A stretch of DNA of 64,000 nucleotides from Strongylocentrotus droebachiensis (taxonomy: Eukaryota; Echinodermata; Echinoidea; Camarodonta; Strongylocentrotidae): positions 54,444 to 118,443 of the forward strand of contig JAVYIG010006411.1 in the NCBI GenBank assembly GCA_035222895.1. Direction: 5' to 3'. The notes under the pieces are model-generated. The model worked only from the letters and a program-made list of their open reading frames with translations, searched no databases and was not told where the DNA came from. The translations under genes and the position numbers were made by a program. Shown piece by piece: positions 1-11,100 of this stretch; the stretch's first letter is position 1; every line of letters begins with the position of its first letter.

Positions 1-940
1 TCCCCTCTTTTCGTTAAAATAGATATGTCCCCAGAGTTTCAGTCTCCTTTAACTATTACAGTGTCAAGGGGTTGTGTTTGTTCCAAAATTTACCAAATCA
101 TGTACAGTGCTTGCTTTCCGAACGCCTGTAAATCTCCAACAGTAATTTCTATACAGATATGCTGTACACAAAAGTTGTACAAAAATGTGTTACCATTTCA
201 AATGATACCAAATAATTCCATTAATTCAATGTCATGCATGAAAATTATTTTGAAATAGAAATGAGCCTAATCCCTTTTTACCTTTCCGTTTTTATTTCTC
301 ATTAGTTTGCTATTGTTTTATGCTTAAATAAGAATGGATCCCTTCCCAATAAATCAATATCCAATGGTAGCATAATTATAGTGACTTATAAATATTTTAA
401 ATACTATAGGTATCCTCTAAGCTTTGACATATATCATATGTCATATATGTCAGACCATATATCCATCTTTCTTCTTTAGAACGACCAAAATTGTAGAGAG
501 TTGTAGAAGCCGCCATAATTGCTCATGTAAAAGTTACAACTTTGAACCAATCACTGCGCATGCATGCAGTGTACGTACGTACGTACACAGCTAGCTAGCA
601 TATAGCTGCATGCTATGAGCAGCTTCGACTTGTGTCACGCGCATGCGTAATACTACTAGTATCTTTGCAGCTCAGTCATGAATATTCATGATGCGTATAC
701 CTCTGAACCAATCAGGAGGCAGGATTTTACGCTCATAGGTAAACTTGTTTGGGGGAGAAAAAAATTGCGACCGGGCCTTAATCATTGCTTGCCATCACTA
801 GAACCCCCTCTATAAATAAATAACATTTATAGAGTGACTTGTGCCTAGTATTTTCCTTTCTGATATACACAATTTCTGCTCCCCAAGCCTAAGCCCCTTT
901 TAAACCGGATCTGCGTAGAGTTGAGTAGTGTGGCGTACTG
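1..940. other. DNA downstream of NLR-1, no gene seen
   Basis: Homology to the flanks of NLR-2 and NLR-3 is visible at about 770-900. A GTAC-rich palindromic patch lies at 565-590. No coding region recognised. Confidence 0.4.
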
Positions 941-949
941 ACAATGCCG

Positions 950-1420
950 AAATTAGACTGATATTCATGAAAGAAATGTTGCTTCGGCGTAGTCCCTGCA
1001 TAGGTTATGCGTAGGCTGGTGTACGATGACGTACGGTTACGCACCCTATGCTAAGGCACCGCGTACCTACGGCGTATGCAATTGGCGTACCTACGCCTAC
1101 AATTGCCTATAACAGGCGTAGGGTCGCGTACGTTTACGTAGGCCTGGCGGCTGGCGTACAGGGTTGCTTACGGTTGCGTACGGTTGCTTACTATGTGCTA
1201 AGCTTTTACTGCTTCGTCGGACTGGCGTAGGGTAGCTTAATATTGCGTAGGCTTCTCGTACTGTAACGTAGTGCTGAAATTACGCCGAAATTACGCGGGA
1301 AAAAAATTGTGTTTAATGGTTTGCGTCCATCTCGCGTATAATTATGTAGGGAAGCGTACACCCGGTGTAGTCGGTACGCAACACTACGCATTTCTACGTT
1401 TTCTTCCTTCAAAGAGACAT
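950..1420. repeat. CGTA/TACG-rich insertion downstream of NLR-1
   Basis: Dense irregular repetition of GCGTA and TACGC (for example GCGTACCTACGGCGTATGC). Not found at the matching places after NLR-2 and NLR-3, whose flanks resume homology at about 770-900 of this window. Confidence 0.7.
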
Positions 1421-1691
1421 AGTAAGGATCGTTATGTATAGCAGAGAAGAACATAATAAACATGCAAGGTGTAATGCACATACCAATGTAATACACATAC
1501 CAGCAAGTGACAATTGGACAATAGATGGATACCTGAATAGCATACCATGACCACTATAGAAAGAATGTCACTGCTGTGAATTTCCAAGCCACTTCACTAC
1601 CAGCAGCCAGGTAGGAAGGACACTTTCTTCTCATGCAAGGAATTCACGTTATAGTGTATTTGAGAAAGAACAAGGATGATTAGGATAAAAC

Positions 1692-2195
1692 CTACCCGAT
1701 CTCCCTCATGCTAGTTATCCGCCTCAGCCTGGTAACGAATGTCTTCAGAATATTCGAATGCAGATTGACGTCGTACAATTCCAGCTTCTCCAAAAGGGGT
1801 GCGTTTGACTCAAGGCTGTAGATAAGCATTTTGGCGCTCAAGATATGACCGCTGCATCCACTCACAAGGAGACTGCGTAGCTGACGATTGCACTCCTCGA
1901 GTCCTGCCATGACAGATTCCAGGACCTGCTGGAGATTGTCGAAGTGAGGACTACTCTCAACTCTGAGGCTTTGGACGTTGGGAGCGGCAGTGATGAGTGA
2001 GGAATGTCCATTGGAGTTGGAGAGGTGTCCAATTGTAAGGCGCTTGACAGAAGGGAGCGTGGATAATTTGGGATTGTGTAGACAGCACTCCCATACCTTC
2101 ATCTCTTCCAAATTTGTACAAGATCGCAGACCAAGCCAAAGGTTTCGTGTCAGGTTTGCCCGCAATTGACAATACATGAGATTAACAGACGTGAT
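1692..2195 (-). CDS. NLR-1 exon 6: LRR-like C-terminal exon
   Basis: Acceptor ATATAG, then ITSVNLMYCQLRANL and repeating LRR-like strands: CTNLEEMKVWECCL, LPSVKRLTIGHL, APNVQSLRVES, RQLRSLLVSGC, APLLEKLELYDVNL, ITSMREI. Coding ends either at TAG (1694-1692) or, if the overlapping GTAGGT is a donor, at 1696. Confidence 0.85.
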   Translation of the reverse strand: MTSVNLMYCQLRANLTRNLWLGLRSCTNLEEMKVWECCLHNPKLSTLPSVKRLTIGHLSNSNGHSSLITAAPNVQSLRVESSPHFDNLQQVLESVMAGLEECNRQLRSLLVSGCSGHILSAKMLIYSLESNAPLLEKLELYDVNLHSNILKTFVTRLRRITSMREIG

Positions 2196-5100
2196 CTATA
2201 TGATTAAAGGGATAGTGTAACAATGTTACATCTGAGATGCACGGCCCTACGTGTTATCAGTGTCTGTGATATGATGTTATATTGAAGCCCTAAAAAATTG
2301 CCCTAAAAAATGATCAAGAAGTGCCTCAAAAAGGTAAAAACCTTTAAGTGACCGGTTTTACCATACTCGTTTCCCCCAATAGACTGTAGTGTTATGAAAA
2401 CCGTTTGGCAAACGCAAAATTTGATTTCGATTTTCAATCATACTAGCTTGATTATCAGACAGGCGATCGGCCTGTAAAAGTCATGGGGTTCCTGACTGAC
2501 CTAAACGTTTATTATCATTGCAGCATGAGCTACATCAAGGATTTTTTTTAAAAATCTTAGACAAAGTTACCGGATCCATTTAAAAGCAAAATTGCATTTC
2601 GCCGAAATACAAATTAAATAGAAAAGAAAAAATGTAGGTATATCTTTATGTAAAAAAATAGATTGTACCAATCAACACAAAAATAATACGTGTTATTATC
2701 ATTGAAACTATGAATGGAGCTTATCAGGGAAAATATGGAGCATATAATTATTCTTTTCATTTTCGTCCACGCCTACCCTGTATTGTAATGATTTGAATCA
2801 GTGTTGGGCTAAATTACATTTTATAACATAGAATTAATATTTACCTGTGTTCGTATGTTTGGCGGCAGTCTACCCAATCCCATGACTGCACTCGCTTGCA
2901 GTAACTTCAGACTCATCTTGCCGTCGTCAAAGAAAGTTGGGAAGTTAGTCGTTGACTTCGATATGTCACCTTTGGCTTCACCAATGCAGTCCAGAAGAAG
3001 TGTGTGCTTGATTTCTTTGCTGATAACTGTCTCGTCAAATTGCAGGATAAGGTGAATAATAGACATTAGCAGATTGTCACCCGAACCAGCCAGGAAGCGG
3101 AGCACATCGGAATACATGAGCGGTGTGGAACTCCTACGTACATTATTCAGGAACTGGTCGAGGTCGCCCTGAGAACCAGCCAAGAACGTGCTTGCACAAT
3201 ACTCCTGTGCCATTTTGTGAAAGAACTCGACGTACGTCTTCGAGGCTTCCCCGTTTATCATGTATTTGACTGGAATTGTCTGCTTTGACAGTAGACCCAG
3301 TTTGATACCAATGCCTTCGTACTCTTCGACCCCTTGAAGGTCACTATCTTGAAAGACCACCTTCTGCTCGTCTTTCAAGAGTCCAGCGAGTGCCACTTTT
3401 CCGAGGTTTTGAAGGAGAGCGTGATAGTCACATTCAAAGGTATCGTCCTTGGATCTTGAATGAGTGAGTAGAAACTGGATGATGGTGTCAAACAACCCTG
3501 TTATGGAAGAAACTTGGTTTAGAAGACCTTCTTCCCAGAGATGGCAGATCATCATGCAGAAGAGTGGTATGCTAATGATGGTACTAACAAAGGCATTCCC
3601 ATTTAGGAACTCTGTTAATTTGCCAACTTCTTCTGGTTTTGACTTCGACGTGAAGTATTTCTCGATGAAGGACGTCGCTTGGGATTGTGTAAAGCCCTCG
3701 ATCTCCATTTTCGTGTAGACCCTGGCGAGTGCTGGGACTTTAAACTCCTTCTCTAGGTAAGGCCGACATGTGACGATAAGGCGACATCGCCTGTAAATCT
3801 TGTTTCCAATAGCTGATATGATATTACTCTTTGGGTTCTTTGTAGACAACTTGCCCTTGTATTCATCATACCCATCCAGCGCCATCCCACAATCATCTTC
3901 GTGCCTGCCAATGAAGCCTTCAAGAGATTCTGGAGTCACTCCGTGGATGTTCCCGAGGGTTTCGGACAGTATGGCTTCTCCTAGAGACATATCTTCATCA
4001 GCTACTCTCAACTTTAAAGCAAAGAAGAGAGGAATATCACTGAGTGGAGAGCTCTCTTCCTGGTATGACCAGTCATATGCCATCTTTGCAACGGCGCAGG
4101 TCTTGCCCCTTCCCGCTTCTGCGACTAAGAGGACTCTGTTTGGTATAAGTCCATTGACTCTCACCCGAAACACATCACTGATAGACCCAGGAAGAATCTC
4201 TCTCATACCCGCTCCTGTATTCTTGTTTACAAAGTACACGATAACGTTTGTAAACAGGTTCTTCAAATCAGCAAAATCTTCTGGATCCCATGGTTTTCTC
4301 TGGATCTGACACGTCTCGATCTTGTAATAGTCAATCAGATGTTTCCGCAGGTAGGCTATTGCAGTAGCCTTTGCGCTAAGGATATCCAAGCTAGGTTCTG
4401 TAATAAGGGAGAAATGTCTAACATTAAAAGAAGTGGACAGAAGAATCTTCATTACAATAAGCAAATTACAGGTAAATGTTAATTTGAACGAATTTGTGGA
4501 CAAATTTCCGTTCACAGCCCGGAGTAAATATCTTGTACAAAAATTTACTTTCGAAAAGCTATAAATTGGGGATAGTCACATCCGTAATGAATTTCCAAAA
4601 ATCAACCGAACACAATTCAAAAGGCCTTGTGCATCATCTACTGAAACGTGCGAAAATTACAGTGGCGTAAGCCGAACATGTTTTCTTAATGCAGTACTAA
4701 AAGATGTAGGAGTTTTCCTTAAGTTGATTTCTTGAAAGTCTTTACCATCATGTTAATAAACGACTGCCTTCAAAACAATAAATTATCATTAATAGTCACC
4801 ATTATATACCTCACTTAAGAAATCCAGCCATCTGATTGGTCGAAATTGCATTCATAAACTTTAACTATTTCTGTAAAATTCCCAGTAACCATGGTTAAAA
4901 CAATTCTAAAATCCCAGTAACCATGGTTACCGGGAAAATAGTTCAGTCTCCATGGTTACCCCATAGGTTTACATGTTAAAAAATGGTCTGAGATATTGAG
5001 GATACCGTACGTGTGCGAAGAATTTGTCGGTAATTTCAATACAATTGAATCTCGATCGATCTTACCGACAATTTTATCTTGCATTGTTGACATGAAGACG

Positions 5101-8100
5101 AAAATAAACTTCCAAAAACAAAAAAACAACATCTGCCGATAGATCTTGATCTAAGTTCGTGCCAATATGCATTGCAAAAGTAAAAGAAGGGTCCGTTTAA
5201 TGGAGCTTTTGCGAAGCATCCATCACGCGAAGCCGTTTTCAATCCATTTTAATGTATATATTGGAGAAAACTACCAAGTATGCTGACAGTGCGCGATGGA
5301 CGAGTGGTCTAAGGCGTTGATTTTAGATACATCACCTTTTGAACGCAAGAGATCGAATCCCTTCTTCGACAATTTTTTTTTTTTTTTAGTCTATTTTTTT
5401 TCGGCATATAAAAGTATTAATGACTGCTTTAATATTCGAGAAATAGTTGTTTTTATACGCTCAAGGGAAGGTTAGAATTGTGCTATTACCCGAGGCGTGC
5501 AGTCATTAATACTATACCATGCTAGACAAGTAATTGTCCTATGAAGGTGATCATCCAGTTGACTGCAGTCCGGGGAAGGAACTCCTGTTGAAGTCGACCA
5601 AACTTATAGTAGATATCACAACGTATCAAGTTGACAAATTCACATCGTCGTAATTTACATTAATTATATACTTACCTTCGGGTTGCAAGATGTCGGGGAA
5701 ATGCTTTTCAGCAAGGAAAACGAGGCCGGATTGACGTAGCGCTTTCTTTAGTCGAAAGGGTAACTCCGAAGGAACCACTCCTTGGCGCCATTCAAACAGC
5801 ATGTCCGTGTTCCCTTTACACGTAACCATCCCTTCTATCCTGTTCGAGGCAGCATACCTATCAAGGACGCTCTCCGAAAAACCGAGCTCTCGACCGAGAG
5901 CGCACATTTGGTCATCCCGTTCGATGTCTCTCGCCAGGCTTCTCAAAGTACTCCCATGTTCATCATCGCTGTGACCGATCACTTTGCAGACAACGAAAGA
6001 AAAGAGATGGCATTTTAGTATTATTATGATTGTTAATTTCCGAAGGATAAAGGTTCCACATAATCCAAACGTAATTTCGCTCTGTTGATTGTGCATTCAT
6101 ATTTTTGTAGGAAAAAAAATGGATTTTCAACTTTAGAACATGTTAAAGTACACTGAGTGAAGGGAGGATGAAAATGATGCACTTACGATTTTCGGCCATC
6201 TCTTGAACATCTGGGAAGTAATTATCTGCGATCATGACGAGACCAGCTCTAACCAGGGCTCCTTTGAAAGAAGAACGTTGATCCCGTTGTCTCATCGTCT
6301 GACGCCAATCGAACAGCATCATGCGACTCCCTCTGCTGGTTTTAATTCCCAGTACCTCGTTTGTGCCAAGGTACCGGTTTATGTCGGCCCTGGAGAAGGT
6401 CAGTGCCACACCGAGGTTCTCAATCTGAGCATCCGATTCGATGTCCTCAGCAACGTTGAAGACCTCTACATCGGACAACGGTTTGTAGGAACCCTGTACA
6501 AAGTCGATGCCACTTTCAGAACTTGCTTCTCTGAATTCCTCCCCTGTCACCACAGCACCCAGTTCCTGCTCATTGCCATAGTTGCTGTTCTTTGCAGCGG
6601 TTGCTGAATTCGTGCTAAGAGTGTGAACTTCATCGCATGGCTTGAAGGGGGAGGAATTTGTCTCTAGAGCCGCACTTCTACCTGGATCTTCTTCTCTTTG
6701 TCCGTGTGAATACATGATCGGGGGTTCACTTGATCCTGAACCGGGGATCACGTCTAAATATATGTCTCTTCTGTTTACCCTGGAAATTTTTTTACACGCT
6801 GATTCAGCAGAATTGTCACAAGACAAATGATCAGTACCTTTATAACTCGCTTCGTTGAGAGCATCAACGGCGGTGGTTGCTGAATTCGTGTTAAGAGTGT
6901 GAACTTCCTCGCATGGCTTGAAGGGGGAGGAATTTGTCTCTAGAGCCGCACTTCTACCTGGATCTTCTTCTCTTTGTCCGTGTGAATACATGATCGGGGG
7001 TTCACTTGATCCTGAACCGGGGATCACGTCTAAATATATGTCTCTTCTGTTTACCCTGGAAATTTTTTTACACGCTGATTCAGCAGAATTGTCACAAGAC
7101 AAATGATCAGTACCTTTATAACTCGCTTCGTTGAGAGCATCAACGGCGGTGGTTGCTGAATTCGTGTTAAGAGTGTGAACTTCCTCGCATGGCTTGAAGG
7201 GGGAGGAATTTGTCTCTAGAGCCGCACTTCTACCTGGATCTTCTTCTCTTTGTCCGTGTGAATACATGATCGGGGGTTCACTTGATCCTGAACCGGGGAT
7301 CACGTCTAAATATATGTCTCTTCTGTTTAACTTGGAACTTTTTTTACACGCTGATTCAGCAGAATTATCACAAGACAAATGATCAGTACCTTTATAACTC
7401 GCTTTGTTGACAGCATCAACGGCAGTGGTTGCTGAATCCATTTTAAGAGTGTGAACTTCATTGCATGTCCCGAAGGAGAACGAATTTGTCTCTACCGCCG
7501 CATTTCTACCTGGATTTTCTTCTGTTTGTTCCTTTGAATCCATGCTCGAGGGTTCACTTGATGCTAAGCCGGGGAAATCGTCTAAATATATTGCTCTTCT
7601 GTTTAACTTGGAACTTTTTTTACACGCTGATTCAGCAAAATTGTCACAAGACAAATGATCAGTACCTTTATAACTCGCTTCGTTGACAGCATCAACGGCA
7701 GTGGTTGCTGAATCCATTTTAAGAGTGTGAACTTCATTGCATGTCCCGAAGGAGAACGAATTTGTCTCTACCGCCGCATTTCTACCTGGATTTTCTTCTG
7801 TTTGTTCCTTTGAATCAATGCTCGAGGGTTCACTTGATGCTAAGCCGGGGAAATCGTCTAAATATATTGCTCTTCTGTTTATTCTGGAACTTTTTTTACA
7901 TGCTGAGCTTACTGATTCAGCTGAATAGTCACTAGACACAAGATCAGTACCTTCACAACTCGCTTCGTTGACAGCATCAACGGTCTTCTCCAGATCCACA
8001 TAACCTGCAAATTAATTTAAAAAGGATATCCGTAAACTGTGTTACTCGGTAGCGGATCCAGGGTTATATTGGGGGGTTGAGGGCATTGGCATGATCATTG

Positions 8101-11100
8101 CCTGGAGCACCTGTTAATTATGTAGTTGAATCAAGAAGTTACCAGGGCCACCTATTTGGGGACGTATAAAAGGGTCCTTTCTACAGGTTTTCTTTCAACT
8201 TCGCTTTCTTCCTTCATTTCTATTTGTATTTCTTCTTTCACCATGAGACCGTACATTCTGTAGCAACGTTTATTGCCTTCAAGCTACTGAATAAATGGCA
8301 TGAGTGTAAACTTAAACATATACATGAACCTTGACTTAAATTTCAATTTAAATTATATTTCTGTTTCCAAAAAAAACACACTAGGAAATCAATTATAATC
8401 ATTTACACACTAAGGATTACATATTTGAAATAGAGGGGTCTTTGCAGAAAAAAAAATTATGAATTTGACACACGGTCACTTGTGACTGTGTCGGCGACTG
8501 ACGTGGCCTTTGACGAACTAATTGACAATGATATCGGAGCAAAATCGAATGAGTTTACAGTGCCAACATTTTCTCTCAATTATATTACTGAGATGAACAC
8601 CAATTTTACAGGCTTGATTAGCGCTAGTATATTTACAGCGCATAACACCTCACCACGGGAATGATCATTGCCATCAGTTGGGCAATGTAGTTACCTGAGA
8701 AAGATTCTCGAACGTTTTTCTCCATTTGTTCTGCCTTGATAAGCCTCTTAAGTAGGTCCGTCGTGGCGTCTTTATTTGAAGGTTGTTTATTTCGCCATCT
8801 TCGAAGCAGTCTCATCGAAGCCTTCTCTGCATTCAAATCGCAGGCAGTCAAGGCCTATCCAAATAACACAAAGAAAGTGATGTCAAACATGGACGTTATA
8901 TCTATCTACACTGTTGGTCATAAAGGTGGAATAATTTTTTAAGGCCCAATCAAGATCTCAAGTCACTGCAAACCAAGTTGCCCACCAACTCCTAGTGAAT
9001 GGCCGGGGAAACCCTGATCATCACCCCCAGAAGAGCCAGGCTCCCAAAGGTCCCAGATGCTCCAAGCTCTCAAGATGTCCCAGGCTTTACTAAACCGTTC
9101 ACCATGAACGACCTGCTAGCTGCTATCAAAGCAATGATAAACAACAAAGCTGCTGGACTTGATGACATCCTCTGCGAGCGGATCAAAAAACTTAGACCAG
9201 ATGTTCAACAAATGTTTGGGCACCAACAACATCCCAAAGCTCTGGAGGAAATCCAAAATTATTGCCCTGTTGAAGCCTGGCAAAGACGCAGCCAGTCCAA
9301 AGACCTACATACCTATCTCCCTACTGTGCCATACATATAAGCTGTTCGAGCGGCTTATCCTCACCAGGAAGATCTTTGAGCTGACAAAGGATGTGAGACT
9401 GAATGGACTCATCCAGATGTTGCTGTCCATTCGGCGATTCTTTGTGGTCCTCAAAGGCAATCGTAGCAGATGGCACACAGAAAATGGCCTACCACAAGGA
9501 AGTGTGCTTGCACCACTGCTCTTTAACGTGTACACGAACGACCTATCGATCCACCCAAACACCAGGAGCTTCCTCTACGCCGATGATCTCTGCATCCCAT
9601 CAGTGATGCCCTGGCCGGACTCATCCCATACTACGCGACCAACCACCTGAGAGCTAAACCCTGATAAAACCCAGATAATTGAATTCCACCTCAAGAACAG
9701 GGATGCCAACCAAGCATCAGCTGGTAAGGATCAACCCAGTCTACCTAGGCGTCACACTGGATCTCTTCCTTACCTACAAGAACCACATTGCCAAAACAGA
9801 GGCAAAATTTGGAGCCCGCAATAGCATCCTCAAGAAGCTAGCCAACACCAACTGGGGGACTGATGCCAGAACAATCCGAACGACAGCTCTTGAGCTTTGC
9901 TTCTCTGCTGCGAAGTATGCTTCACCAGTAAGGCGTAGGTCGGCCCACGCACCCGAGATCGATCCAGCACTAAATTCATCCTGCAGAACGATCACTGGTT
10001 GCCTTAGGCCACCTAAAGTAGAAGACCTCTACCTGCTCTGCGGTATTGCCCCACCACACGTTAGAAAATAGGTCTTGTCCCAGAAAGAAAAGGACAAACA
10101 AGAAAACAATCAACTCCACCCACTCTTCCAACAACAGCCAGAAGGCAAGCGGCTCAAATCCAGAAACAGCTTTCTGCATACTGAAGAGTCCATTAATACC
10201 AGCCCTCACAACCAAAGAAAGACTTTGTGGTCTAACCACCTCCAGACCCCTCTGCATAAATTCTCCCTCAGCCCGAAGGAATCCCTCGCATCCGGCTCCA
10301 GCGAGAATTGGCTTTCCTGGCCAAGCCTCAACCGCCTAAGAACTGGCTATGGACGATGCAGAGTCCTAATGCAGAGGTGGGATCTAGGAGCCTTCAAACA
10401 GCATGTGCATGCGGCCAGGAACAGACAATGGAACACCTGCTAGTCTGCCCACTCCTGCCAGAGCCATACCCCCAAGATTACCTGGAAGCTGCCGTGCCAA
10501 AGCCTGTGTGGACCACTGGACTGAACTTGTGTAGTGACTCGATAAGAAGAAGATTATTTTATACATTCTCAGATTTTATTGAATAAAAGTTTGCGAGTGT
10601 TTGTTTTGCGTGAGTGCTAAAGCATGTGTATGCTACTATGCTAATCAACTAGGGGACCTACGTCCTTGAGTCATAACTGACAGTAATGAGGATACGAGGC
10701 CATTGCTTAGACACTGAAGCATGACTGTACGCAGCGGGGGCTAGGGTACGGGGCCGCCAAAAATCAAAGAAAATGCAATACATTATCAATAATTCATTGC
10801 ATTTTCCCCCGATCTCAACCAGGAAAAAAAAATAAGGCATGGCCACAAAGGAGATACTTTGTTTTATGATGTACATATACTTTGTTGTTGTTAATAAACT
10901 TATTATTTCGCGTCATACATGTTCTATATCATATAATATGATGAAATATGGATAAATTAAATTTCAAAAAGGCAAGCAACAAAAATAATATATTAGATGA
11001 TTGATCTATGGGAAGAGAGCCAAAGTTCTTTTTAGGGTGGGCGGGGTCTAACTACTTGACCGAAGCTATCCATCTGGGCCACATTTCGGCCGCATACGGC

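Noticed and set aside
3800..4309. Plus-strand open frame of 169 codons opposite the NACHT exon, also at 29398 and 43976
   Set aside because: Antisense shadow kept open by the codon pattern of the conserved NACHT exon.
6642..7935. Series of plus-strand open frames with a 276-bp spacing (MKGEEFVSRAALLPG type)
   Set aside because: Antisense shadows of the NLR-1 module array; no splice or start logic of their own.
8482..8664. Open frame MTVSATDVAFDELI with relatives at 32597 and 47107
   Set aside because: Conserved only because the NLR introns are paralogous; frames are broken between copies and no splice sites fit.
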